Positions 55,001-63,155 of a DNA stretch of 64,000 nucleotides are shown one piece after another. Within the stretch, counting starts at the first letter, position 1. Each line of letters starts with the position of its first letter. The notes below the pieces were generated by a model that did no database searches, was not told the origin of the DNA, and was given only the letters and a program-made list of their open reading frames with translations. Location: positions 62,001 through 126,000 of the forward strand of contig NZ_QPIG01000001.1 of assembly GCF_003337215.1 (NCBI RefSeq), written 5' to 3'. Made by a program: the position numbers and the translations under genes. The DNA comes from Oceanihabitans sediminis. GTDB taxonomy: Bacteria > Bacteroidota > Bacteroidia > Flavobacteriales > Flavobacteriaceae.

Positions 55001-55587
55001 GCCTGTAAGTCTTCAATTTGCTTTTTAAAGAGTTCGTTTTTCTCTGCTAACTGCTGCCTTTCTTCTTCTTTAGTTTTTAATTGCTCTTGAAAATTTGACA
55101 ACTCCTTGTCGAGTTCCTTTTCAAGCGCCTGAATTTGCATTTTAGACAATTCAGCATCTCCTTTCTTAGGAATGAAATCAAAATTAAAAATACCTAAATC
55201 TGAAAATGTTTCCTTTGCATAGGATTTTGCAAACCATTTAGCGAAATAAAATAGATACTCTATTGTATTATGGGAGTCTACATCGTTTACTGGTTTGTTA
55301 TGAGCCGCAAGATTTCCTATTTTTTTTATTAGGTGTAACTCTTTATAGAGCTTGTTATTGAATTGGGCTTTAAATTCTTGTTGAATTAATAAGTTGTGTA
55401 ATCCTTTATCATAAGGCAGCTCTAATTCTCTGTCGTTTGTGTACATCCAGTTCACTGCAACTTCTAGCGCCATACGGCTATAGAACAGCGAGGCTCTTGG
55501 ATCTGTAATGACCAATTGCTCTGCTTTTTTTGCTCTTTCGTAAAAGACTGCAAATTCTGATTCTAAAAACTGAAAATTTGTATTCAT
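52096..55587 (-). CDS. hsdR: type I restriction enzyme, R subunit
   Basis: A 1163-residue EcoEI-like restriction subunit. An N-terminal DUF4145-like helical domain (1-125) and a coiled coil (145-205) precede the nuclease domain, whose PD-ExK residues are D262, E277 and K279 (YVDYVLWDD...VEAKK). The motor follows: Walker A ATGTGKT (401-407), IIIDEAHR (497-504), GLTATPKN, and motif VI in WQMIGRGSRLRP. The C-terminal region (from about 870) should contact the methylase. It cuts unmodified DNA together with HsdM and HsdS. It is separated from hsdS by the RT, its RNA and a small gene, an uncommon order. Confidence 0.95.
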   Translation of the reverse strand: MNTNFQFLESEFAVFYERAKKAEQLVITDPRASLFYSRMALEVAVNWMYTNDRELELPYDKGLHNLLIQQEFKAQFNNKLYKELHLIKKIGNLAAHNKPVNDVDSHNTIEYLFYFAKWFAKSYAKETFSDLGIFNFDFIPKKGDAELSKMQIQALEKELDKELSNFQEQLKTKEEERQQLAEKNELFKKQIEDLQAQIEANKVEANTQDQVQHPRNEHETRKYIIDVNLREAGWDLRGVNDKEYKVQHMPKSTNKSGIGYVDYVLWDDNGLPLALVEAKKTLESATKGENQAQLYADCLEKMHGQRPVMYYSNGYEIFLWDDQFYKQARPVHGFYTKSELQTVIFRRTHRKDIRTAPIDTEIVERTYQMRAIKSIAEHFSGNDKTNGQLIGTNRGALLVLATGTGKTRVSIAFSKVILECNWAKRILFLADRISLVEQAKRSFVKFLPQHASVNLLEDKDNPDARIAFSTYSTMMGLIDRNRDEEARFYGVGHFDLIIIDEAHRSIYKKYQAIFDYFDALFLGLTATPKNSIDKNTYHMFGLADKTPTDAYTFQEAVENKHLCPYKSIEVPTKFLREGIKYEELSEEEKEEFEEEILDGEEATGNEWIASSELNSWLFNKPTAIKTLQYLIKNGIKKRGGDELGKTIIFAKNRKHAQFLKDIFMELDKELYGNDYVKVIAHHIPKAKEFINRFCDEEKERLPQIAISIDMMDTGIDAPSCVNLVFYKPVKSYAKFWQMIGRGSRLRPDLFGPGKDKTHFLIFDLCQNFEFFSENPEGIEASTQKSLTEILFGIRLRLAEYLKSSQFKEDESLQAFKIELLDGLFRDVDGLNLERFDVKMKLEIVYEFGNGNRELWNHLSKRDVKRIEEKLAPLVKPQKGDSDLARYYDKLLYTLIAKRLETPNKEEYINSFMLPISKVANTSKKLLKKTTIPAVKEKEDIIKAPLEEEFWGIEGIVHLEKLRKAVRELVKYIDPEDQRYVTTDFEDHILEDQVKISDFISEPKEDTYTPSPFQNNVYRLEQLIRENENHITIARIRKAETITKEELQALEAMLFKGGIDKETIEKELGSQFNLVKFIISLMGLSSEKVDQSFAQFINDYQLNAVQIEFLDTIKKFLTTNGKIEPSKLYDSPFKNYHSLGIDGVFTEQQADIIFKILEDFKEAK

Positions 55588-55667
55588 CTGACTAATATAC
55601 TAATGTGTACGTAAATATTTACATCTTGCTAAAAAGAATAACGTGATGATTTTCATTTAACTTTCTC

Positions 55668-57197
55668 CTATCTTTTTACTCTTGCTACTTTTTCTAATGC
55701 CCCAGACATTAACTCATTAAATCTTCCCCAACTTTTTCTTGATTGCCTTTTAATTTGATTACCATCATTAAACTCATTGAAAGATACATTAGCCTTTTCA
55801 ACATAACTTAGGTAGTTTCCCCAATCGTAACGCGTTGTTTTAGTCTTACCATTAAAAATTTGTCTTCTTTTAGCACCTTTGTAAGTGAAACGCTTGAATA
55901 ATGAATTTTTATGGATTTTGTCGTCGGTAGTATCAGCGTTAATAGTTAAAGAGATTGCTCTTTTAAAAGCTCGCTTCATTGAACGGTTAAATTTTGAATA
56001 ACCAGCTGTTTTAATTAAAGCCCGTTGTCCATTATACTCAAAACCTAAATACTCTAAAGTCTTATTTTTCTTTACCCCAGTTACTTCATCAATTTCATAA
56101 CCCTTAAATTTACCTTGTTCATGTTGAAAGTGATATACTTTTGTTTTATCTGCATGTATTTCTAATTTCGCTTTATCCTTGACTAAAGACCGTATTCGCT
56201 TAATAGCTTCTACTTGCTGTTCTCTTGGCACCACTATAATTAAGTCATCACTATAGCGTTGATAAAACCCTTTTACAGCATCACTATCTATATAATCTTG
56301 AACTTCTTTGTCAAAATCTAACATATAAATATTAGCCAATGTTGCACTAAGTGCTGTTCCTTGAGGTATCCCTTTTGTTTTAGTAGTTTTTGAAATTAAA
56401 TGCAAACTATTTTTTAAAAACTCCGTTTTATCACAGTATGCTATGGCATTATTATCTTTTAAAAACTGCTTACGTTTAATTGGCTTTTGTCTAATTCTTG
56501 CTTTTTTAGGGTTGTTTTCCGTTTTTGTTTTTATCCAAATACGGTCTTTATAATTCCGAAATAGTAAATTTTCATTTACATATCTCATATCTATAAGAGA
56601 TTTGTAAACTCTATAATGGTCTTTGGGTAGTGTTTTTGAACCATTCCAGACTTCTGCCCATTTTTGTTTGAGAATTTTATGATCTAAACTGTCAAAGAAT
56701 TTAGTAACATCTGCAACTATAACAGTTAGCTCTCTGTCATTATTATCCTTTATAAATTGAAAGGTTTCTAAAGCAAAATCTATATTGCATTTATGTTTGT
56801 TTTTTTTGCCTTCAATTTCAACTTTCCTGTAGGCTACTATAGATTTATCGAAACTCTTAGTTTTAAGTAAATCATTATATTTTTTAGAAAGCAGGTAACT
56901 ATAATAAGAATAAATTTGAGCATCAAAATGACTAGCGAAATATATTTCTCTTGCTTTTGGTCTAATAGCTTTGACTCTTGTACGCTTTTTGCTTTTATTT
57001 AATAGTCCTTCTGTATTGGCTCTAAATTTTCTTTGGAAGATAGTTCTATGCAAAAAAGGAAGAAAGCTATGTTTAGCTATTTTAGCATCATCCATAATAT
57101 AGCCTTCCAATTTAGAGATATCTTTACGCTCTAAAGGAAAACCTATATGTGGATATTTTTTAAATTTTATCCAAGGATGTTCTTCTACTTTCTTCAT
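55668..57197 (-). CDS. defence-associated reverse transcriptase (DRT-like)
   Basis: A 509-residue reverse transcriptase with all catalytic motifs: motif A ADVTKFFD (162-169), motif B KGIPQGTALSATLANIY (275-291) and motif C YSDD (315-318), followed by an EYLGFEYNG thumb-proximal motif. The N-terminus (HPWIKFKKYPHIGFPLER) and EIYFASHFDAQIYSYYSYLL are not those of group II intron RTs, and no maturase or HNH domain follows. This layout fits the unknown-group/DRT antiviral RTs; my best guess is DRT2-like, with DRT9 as alternative. It starts 11 bases after a structured RNA region, as those systems require. The last 120 residues are basic and could bind that RNA. Confidence 0.82.
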   Translation of the reverse strand: MKKVEEHPWIKFKKYPHIGFPLERKDISKLEGYIMDDAKIAKHSFLPFLHRTIFQRKFRANTEGLLNKSKKRTRVKAIRPKAREIYFASHFDAQIYSYYSYLLSKKYNDLLKTKSFDKSIVAYRKVEIEGKKNKHKCNIDFALETFQFIKDNNDRELTVIVADVTKFFDSLDHKILKQKWAEVWNGSKTLPKDHYRVYKSLIDMRYVNENLLFRNYKDRIWIKTKTENNPKKARIRQKPIKRKQFLKDNNAIAYCDKTEFLKNSLHLISKTTKTKGIPQGTALSATLANIYMLDFDKEVQDYIDSDAVKGFYQRYSDDLIIVVPREQQVEAIKRIRSLVKDKAKLEIHADKTKVYHFQHEQGKFKGYEIDEVTGVKKNKTLEYLGFEYNGQRALIKTAGYSKFNRSMKRAFKRAISLTINADTTDDKIHKNSLFKRFTYKGAKRRQIFNGKTKTTRYDWGNYLSYVEKANVSFNEFNDGNQIKRQSRKSWGRFNELMSGALEKVARVKR

Positions 57198-57208
57198 AAT
57201 AAAAATAA

Positions 57209-57516
57209 GGGTCGAGATTCGCTAGTAGCAGGCTTATGATTGAACAATGCTCTGTCGGCAATTGCACCATTACTGGTGGTTACCACTACACTTTTCAGGT
57301 ATAATAATTGCTTATATTGTGATAGAGGTCATTAATATAACATATCAACTTATGAACAACATTAAACTAAACAACTTAACAAGCACATTTCTGGCTGTTT
57401 TATCAATAGGAGCAGAAATTAATCAAACTTCTCTTGACATTGGTATTTAGCACTCACTTGACGTATATCTCAAGCAATAGTAATTGTGCGAAACGTTCTT
57501 CTCGGCCACTCGACCC
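57209..57516 (-). ncRNA. structured non-coding RNA upstream of the reverse transcriptase
   Basis: On the minus strand this 308-nt stretch begins GGGTCGAG (57516-57509) and ends CTCGACCC (57216-57209), a perfect 8-bp closing stem. Inside are more hairpins: CTTGA/TCAAG, ATTTCTG/CAGAAAT (7 bp), GTGG/CCAC, and CACCA-GTAA-TGGTG (5 bp with a tetraloop). There is no long frame in the sense direction, but the complementary strand has 68 stop-free codons. Position, size and structure match the RNAs that prime or template DRT reverse transcriptases. The exact ends and any template segment are not determined. Confidence 0.72.
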
Positions 57517-57541
57517 TGTTCTTTTATATTAATATTTCCTT

Positions 57542-57772
57542 TTATTCATTCTTTCCTTTTTTCTCTAAAAGCGCTTTTTGTTTTTGTAATATATAAATTG
57601 CTTTTAATCTTACTTTTTCTTCCTCTATAAGGTTTTCAAATTCTGAAATAACCTCCGCTCTATAGTCTTGATTAAAAGCAGTAAAATCTAACTGAAAAGC
57701 AGTTATAACTTCCTTGTAATCATTAATTTTCTTTGTGCTTTCAATTATCCTATTAACATATTTAGTATCCAT
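57542..57772 (-). CDS. small helical protein after hsdS
   Basis: A 76-residue, highly charged, all-helical protein (NRIIESTKKINDYKEVITAF, FENLIEEEKVRLKAIYIL). No family recognised and no cysteine or signal peptide. It starts 15 bp after the hsdS stop and ends 25 bp before the 5' end of the RT-associated RNA, so it is a co-transcribed part of either the restriction operon or the RT module. It could be a small regulator of either. Confidence 0.65.
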   Translation of the reverse strand: MDTKYVNRIIESTKKINDYKEVITAFQLDFTAFNQDYRAEVISEFENLIEEEKVRLKAIYILQKQKALLEKKGKNE

Positions 57773-57787
57773 GGTTTTCTTTTTTTT

Positions 57788-58918
57788 TTACACCAACTCT
57801 CCTTTAAACGCTTTTTGCAATAAGCAATTAAACAAATCTTCACTTTCTTGTAACTCTTGTTTCGCTAACTTTTTTTGTTTTTCGATTAAGTCTATTTTTT
57901 CAGCGAATTGATTTTGAAGTTCAATTGGTGGTGCAATGAATGGAAATTTTTTAAAGCTTGCCATTGGTGGAAAATTAGGTATTCCGGCTCCTCTATTGGC
58001 TCCAAAATGTTTATCTCTAAAATTCTGTTGCGTAAAATGAAAGACAAAAAAGTCTTTTCTCATTTTTTGTTCATCTAATGTGACCTTTAATAAAGCTTGA
58101 TTGATAATACCTTTTTTGGCATCTTTAGGTATAATTGCAAGTTTACCTAAATATACACCAGAACAGCTTATAATTATATCACCTGGTTTAACTTCGAATC
58201 CTTTTAATCTTTCAAAATTTTCATCATCAATAAAGTACCTCTCAAAATTGAAATCATTATTTAAGGCATGGTATTGCTCGTAAACTAAATAACCTTGTTC
58301 AACAAAAATTTCTTTTTTCAAAGCACCACCAAAAGGACCTCTTTTTATTGAACCTTTTTCATTTACTACCAATTGTTCTATTGTCTTCGTTTTCCAATTA
58401 TTTGGATTATTCACAACATCCCCAAACATCTCCAAAAAGATAGATTGCGCTAGCAAATCGTATTCTTTAAGTAGTTGTGCGGTTTTATCGCGTAAGGCTG
58501 CTGCATTGTCTAAAATGCTGGCTATTTGCTTTTGGGTTTTTAGTGGTGGATTTGGAACTCTTATATTTTTCAAACCCGTTCTAGTTATTTGAGGTTGTGC
58601 AGAACCAGATATTACATCATTCAAACCGCGCGAAATTAAAACATACTTAAGAAAATTTAAATCATATTCTTTACTTAGGTCATCTAAAGCCATTGCATTA
58701 CCGTTGATATAAGATTTTGGCTCACTAACGTTTATCTTACCACAAGTCGCACCCCTACATGTTATCAAAACAGTTGGTTCTTCGTGAGTATAATTCGAAT
58801 AATAGCCGATTATTCCATTAGCTCCGTAAACTGGATAACCTGAATCAAGTAATTTGCTACTAGAAATCGTTTTCCATTGCTTCGGATTACATATTTCTGT
58901 AAGAAGAATAGTTTCCAT
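57788..58918 (-). CDS. hsdS: type I restriction enzyme, S (specificity) subunit
   Basis: A 376-residue DNA-recognition subunit with two target-recognition domains. The first (about 1-125) has YGANGIIGYYSNYTHEEPTVLITCRGATCG, the second (about 165-330) GSIKRGPFGGALKKEIFVEQGYLVYEQ. Each is followed by a conserved helix (TQKQIASILDNAAALRDKTAQ and ELQNQFAEKIDLIEKQKKL) that sets the spacer. It overlaps hsdM by one base. It determines the sequence methylated and cut by the HsdM and HsdR subunits. Confidence 0.94.
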   Translation of the reverse strand: METILLTEICNPKQWKTISSSKLLDSGYPVYGANGIIGYYSNYTHEEPTVLITCRGATCGKINVSEPKSYINGNAMALDDLSKEYDLNFLKYVLISRGLNDVISGSAQPQITRTGLKNIRVPNPPLKTQKQIASILDNAAALRDKTAQLLKEYDLLAQSIFLEMFGDVVNNPNNWKTKTIEQLVVNEKGSIKRGPFGGALKKEIFVEQGYLVYEQYHALNNDFNFERYFIDDENFERLKGFEVKPGDIIISCSGVYLGKLAIIPKDAKKGIINQALLKVTLDEQKMRKDFFVFHFTQQNFRDKHFGANRGAGIPNFPPMASFKKFPFIAPPIELQNQFAEKIDLIEKQKKLAKQELQESEDLFNCLLQKAFKGELV

Positions 58919-60645
58919 TATAGACTTTTTTGTAGTTTTTCCAATAAAAGGTTTCTGACTGAATTTGTTTCTTTAATTCGTTCTAATATTTCAGAAGGCG
59001 CATCATATTCCACTTCTTCATATACAATTTCTTTGTATCGGTTAATGGATAAATCCCAGTCATTTTCTTTAATTTCTTTTAAAGGCACTAAGAAAGATTG
59101 GGAGGTACGGTCTGCATAGTCATGTGTACAAGTACCACTCATAAACTTATCTAAACCTAAATTTTCTGGTACATCTTGCACATGCAATAACTCGCCTTTA
59201 CTACTATGCATTTTACCCCAATACTCACTTTTTAAGTATCGGTAATGATCTAAAATCTGTGGCAGATTAAACTTCGCATGTATGGTGTCTTGTTTTTCTT
59301 TTTTATTAGGTAAAAAGTCATATCCGTCTTCTTTGTCATCACCTTCTTTTTTTGGCTCATCTGCACTTGCATCTGCATCTTTTATAAGCTCTTTTCTTTT
59401 CGCAAAGGCATCACCAAACGCAAAATCATTAAATAACTCTGCATCTACCAGTAAGTTTCGTTTTTGGTCTAAAGACTTTCCGTCTGCTTGCATATCGTAA
59501 AACCACACGTTATCTGTACCTCCATTATCGGTTTTTGTAAAAATGATAATAGCTGTACTTACACCAGAATAGGGTTGAAAGACACCAGAAGGTAAGGAGA
59601 TTACCGCTTCTAGTTTATGATTTTTTACAATTTCTGAACGGATACTTTTAAATGCTTTACCTGCACCAAAGAGCACACCATCTGGTACAATTACTGCTGC
59701 ACGACCACCTTTTTTTAATTGGCGTAGCATTAGGGCTAGGAATAGGAGTTCGGTTTTTGTGGTATCGGTTACGTTACGTAATCCGGGCGCAATACTTTCT
59801 TTGTCTATGGTTCCTTTAAAAGGTGGGTTTGCTAGAACTAAAGTATAAGCATCGCTAACTGTATTATCTTTACTTACTGCATCTACATCTACAATATTAG
59901 GTTCTTCAACTCCGTGCAAAAACAGATTCATAGACGCAATACGTAGCATGGTAGCATCAAACTCGGTACCATTGAACATGGTTTTGTTTATATGCTCTTT
60001 ATGTTTGTCTAAATCGGTAACGCTATTGTGTTTGTCTATATACTCTTTAGCTGCAACCAAAAAACCTGCAGTACCTACAGAAGGGTCACAAATGGTGTCT
60101 TCTAGCGTAGGCTGCATCATTTCTGTCATTAACTTAATAATGTGTCTTGGTGTACGGAATTGCCCAGATGTTCCTCCTCCTTCTAGTTTAGATAATAGAT
60201 ATTCGTAAATATCTCCTTTAATATCTTGTTTTGACATATCAACTCGCTCTAGTTTTTCAATTACTAGATCTAGTGTTGCTGCCTTATTGATACCGAAAGA
60301 TGCATCTTTCATGTAGGTACTAAACAAACTTTTTTCGCTTCCTAAACTACGTATAAAAGGGAAAATACCATCTACAGAGTTATTAAAAATTTCGTGACGT
60401 GCTTGCACGTCCATCTCTTTTAGGTTCTTCCATCTAAAATTTTGCTGGTCTTTACCAAAAATAGGACTAAAGTCTTTATTAAGTCGTTTTGCCATGCGCT
60501 CGTTGCGCGTTTCGGTTTCATCTAAATCTTTGATGAATATTAGGTATGTTAATTGCTCAACGATGGTGATGGTGTTGGATATTCCACCAGTCCAGAAGGT
60601 ATTCCAGATTTGGTCTATTTGTGATTTTAATTCTCCTGTAATCAT
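58918..60645 (-). CDS. hsdM: type I restriction enzyme, M (methylase) subunit
   Basis: A 575-residue adenine methyltransferase. The HsdM N-terminal helical domain (SQIDQIWNTFWTGGISNTIT) is followed by the AdoMet fold: GGTSGQFRTPRHIIKLM, motif I CDPSVGTAGFL (186-196) and motif IV ANPPFKG (272-278). N6-adenine methylation is expected. A charged insert at about 435-455 (DADASADEPKKEGDDKEDG) is seen near the C-terminal part. It is 20 bp from the DUF2130 gene upstream, so that gene may belong to the same transcript. Confidence 0.96.
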   Translation of the reverse strand: MITGELKSQIDQIWNTFWTGGISNTITIVEQLTYLIFIKDLDETETRNERMAKRLNKDFSPIFGKDQQNFRWKNLKEMDVQARHEIFNNSVDGIFPFIRSLGSEKSLFSTYMKDASFGINKAATLDLVIEKLERVDMSKQDIKGDIYEYLLSKLEGGGTSGQFRTPRHIIKLMTEMMQPTLEDTICDPSVGTAGFLVAAKEYIDKHNSVTDLDKHKEHINKTMFNGTEFDATMLRIASMNLFLHGVEEPNIVDVDAVSKDNTVSDAYTLVLANPPFKGTIDKESIAPGLRNVTDTTKTELLFLALMLRQLKKGGRAAVIVPDGVLFGAGKAFKSIRSEIVKNHKLEAVISLPSGVFQPYSGVSTAIIIFTKTDNGGTDNVWFYDMQADGKSLDQKRNLLVDAELFNDFAFGDAFAKRKELIKDADASADEPKKEGDDKEDGYDFLPNKKEKQDTIHAKFNLPQILDHYRYLKSEYWGKMHSSKGELLHVQDVPENLGLDKFMSGTCTHDYADRTSQSFLVPLKEIKENDWDLSINRYKEIVYEEVEYDAPSEILERIKETNSVRNLLLEKLQKSL

Positions 60646-60665
60646 GTTATTTAATATCTATACTT

Positions 60666-61940
60666 TTAAATTAAATTATCAAATTTTTGTTTCATGGTAG
60701 GATTACCATGGGTTAATTTCTTAATGGTTAAGTCGTCTGCTTTATTGTTTGCCAAACGTAAGTTATTTACCGATGCTAGTAAAGCATCTTTTGTTTTTTG
60801 TAAATGGGTCATTGTTTTATCAATTTCCTTTATAGCATCTCCAAACTGGCGACTTGCTAAATCGTAGTTTCTTGCAAATCCTTTTTTAAAATCATTTATC
60901 TTGTCTTCAAAATTGGTAATATCTATATTCTGATTCCTAACAATACTTAACTCTGCTTTATACTGCAAGGACTTCATTCCTGCATTTCTTAAAAGTGTAA
61001 TGATAGGAATAAAAAACTGAGGCCTTACCACATACATTTTCTCATATTTGTAAGATACATCTACAATTCCGGTATTATACAGTTCATTATCCGACTCTAA
61101 TAATGATACTAATATAGCATATTCACAACCTTTATCTCTGCGATCTTTATCTAGTTTTGCAAAAAAATCCTCATTTTTCTTTTTGGTTGCTGTATGGTCG
61201 TTTTCATTCTTCATTTCAAACATTATTGAAATGATCTCATTTCCGTTTTCGTCTAGTTCCCTATAGACATAATCGCCTTTAGTCCCTTGCGAAGTATCAT
61301 TATCTTTTTCGAAATAAGCGTTTTGGAATGCCGTTGCTCTTAACTTGTTAAACTCTGTCTCGCAATGCTGCTCTAGGGTTTCCCCTATCATTTTAGTTGA
61401 CAGCTTTTGTTTATAGTCTTTTAATCGCTCGATCTCCTCATCCTTCAACTTTATGTCTTTAGCTACGTGATCTAATTCTCGTCTGAAGTCTTCCTTTAAA
61501 GATTTTTCCAGGTTTATCTTTTCCGATTCCTTTAATTTTAAATCGTTAGCAAGTTGGTTCCTTTCATTTTTTAGTTCATTAACCGCTTTTTGAAGTTCCA
61601 ATTGCTTTTGTAATTCCGAGCTTTCAATCTTAGCTTGTAACTGTCTTATCACTTCTTGTTGCTTAGACAGCTCCTCTGCTAATTCTGATTTGCTTTTATG
61701 TTTTAAAGCTTCAATTTCACGCTGTTTATCTGCCAACTGTTGTTGGAAAGCTATTTTTAATTCAGATTCTTTTAACTGAAGTGCAGTTTGTTTTTCCTTA
61801 CTAGCAGACTCCAAACGATTATTTAATTCGTCTTGAAATTGCTGGTCGCGTACTTGCTTAACAATATCCGTGTAAACAGAATCATCTACCTTAAAAACTT
61901 CTTTACAATTTGGGCATTTTACGTTGGTGTTCTCACTCAT
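60666..61940 (-). CDS. DUF2130-like coiled-coil nuclease-fold protein
   Basis: A 424-residue protein: an N-terminal short zinc-ribbon-like CPNC motif (residues 9-12, only one pair), a long coiled coil (about 30-190, rich in E, K, Q and L), and a C-terminal alpha/beta domain (about 200-330) with [20 protein letters not shown], where E and K resemble a PD-(D/E)xK core. This is the DUF2130 layout. The family is poorly described; association with restriction loci and a nuclease-like core suggest DNA handling. It lies immediately before hsdM. Confidence 0.85.
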   Translation of the reverse strand: MSENTNVKCPNCKEVFKVDDSVYTDIVKQVRDQQFQDELNNRLESASKEKQTALQLKESELKIAFQQQLADKQREIEALKHKSKSELAEELSKQQEVIRQLQAKIESSELQKQLELQKAVNELKNERNQLANDLKLKESEKINLEKSLKEDFRRELDHVAKDIKLKDEEIERLKDYKQKLSTKMIGETLEQHCETEFNKLRATAFQNAYFEKDNDTSQGTKGDYVYRELDENGNEIISIMFEMKNENDHTATKKKNEDFFAKLDKDRRDKGCEYAILVSLLESDNELYNTGIVDVSYKYEKMYVVRPQFFIPIITLLRNAGMKSLQYKAELSIVRNQNIDITNFEDKINDFKKGFARNYDLASRQFGDAIKEIDKTMTHLQKTKDALLASVNNLRLANNKADDLTIKKLTHGNPTMKQKFDNLI

Positions 61941-62006
61941 AGCTTTATTTATTATTGATTATAGCTCAAATTTAAGAATGAAGTGTGCGGGGTGACTGCA
62001 TAGTTA

Positions 62007-63155
62007 TTACGACACTTTGTATTTACTGGCAAAAAATGGATACAACTCTTTTAACAAAGCCACTCCATTCTCAGAAGATTCAATAATTATGATTTTATCA
62101 CCAATTTTATTATTACGTTCTACGTAACCTTTATTTAATAAATATTTATCACAAAAATAATTGCCATTATCATCTTGAGCTATTATGCCCTTATGAAGAA
62201 ATTCCTCTTCTTTCTTTAACTCCCATTTTGCTTTATTTCTTTCAATATTCGAATTATCATCGATAAACTCCTTCATATAGTCAACAATATCCAGTAGCAG
62301 ATAAATAGTGCTCTTATAAAGGTTATGATTTTTACTTAAAGATAGATATTCATCCGCTCGTAGTTTTTTTCCGTTATCATGAGATCCATCCTGAGTTATA
62401 TTTAATATTCTATAAATGTTTTCAGCTACCATGGGGTGAATCAATTCACTGTAATACTCGTAACTAGTATTTTGCCCTGATAGGAAGTAACTTGAACCAC
62501 TGATTCCTCCATGAACGTGACGAATTTCATCTGGGATCAATCCGATTTCATTTAATTTATCTAAAATAGCTTCCATAATCTTTCTTATCGGGTTCAGCAT
62601 ATCTTGAGCTAACTTAATTTTTTCTGGATTTTCTATATCTTTTATGAGGCCAATCATTCTTTCAAAATGATTTGCTCCAATATATTTATTTGTGCAAATT
62701 TCAAACTGATTTGGGTATTTATGTTTCAACTGTGTGATTTCTTGTTGATCAGCAGCCGCTATAACTTTTTCTATAAACCCCTTATTATCAACACCTTTAA
62801 TTACAATAGGCACATTAAATCTTTCAACCCATTTTATATCCCCTTTATATTCCAATTTGTTTAACTCACCAGTAAAAACAAAAACAGGAAACCATTTTAA
62901 TTGCCTTAACTCAGAAATTTTATTAAGAGAATTAATTAAGCCATCAATACTATGTTCTTCATTCTCACTTTCATTGTAAGCAAGACCATCCAATATCACT
63001 GCATCGAAATAGTTCGTTTTCATACCTGACTCTAATATAGCCATCCCTTCTTTTGATGTTTTGTAATGAACAAGCTCAATTCCATTTTGATAAGCAAGCC
63101 TATCAAAATCTTTGTTAAAATCATCATCAATCCACAGAACTTTATATTCTTTCAT
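62007..63155 (-). CDS. receiver-domain protein with a large unknown output region
   Basis: A 382-residue protein. The first 130 residues are a receiver domain: WIDDD at 8-12, phospho-acceptor D56 in AVILDGLAY, threonine in FVFTGE and lysine in VIKGVD. The remaining 250 residues have no DNA-binding fold I recognise; they include RHVHGGISGSSYFLSGQNTS and a helical ILNPIRKIMEAILDKLNEIG. It overlaps the upstream kinase gene by 14 bp, so the two are cognate. An unknown output domain in a defence island makes it a candidate phosphorylation-controlled effector. Confidence 0.82.
   Translation of the reverse strand: MKEYKVLWIDDDFNKDFDRLAYQNGIELVHYKTSKEGMAILESGMKTNYFDAVILDGLAYNESENEEHSIDGLINSLNKISELRQLKWFPVFVFTGELNKLEYKGDIKWVERFNVPIVIKGVDNKGFIEKVIAAADQQEITQLKHKYPNQFEICTNKYIGANHFERMIGLIKDIENPEKIKLAQDMLNPIRKIMEAILDKLNEIGLIPDEIRHVHGGISGSSYFLSGQNTSYEYYSELIHPMVAENIYRILNITQDGSHDNGKKLRADEYLSLSKNHNLYKSTIYLLLDIVDYMKEFIDDNSNIERNKAKWELKKEEEFLHKGIIAQDDNGNYFCDKYLLNKGYVERNNKIGDKIIIIESSENGVALLKELYPFFASKYKVS

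Noticed and set aside
57247-57450. 67-codon plus-strand frame in the RT upstream region
   Set aside because: It runs opposite to all neighbouring genes and within the structured RNA region, has no family match and no ribosome site. Kept only as an observation on the possible reverse-transcribed strand, not as a gene.
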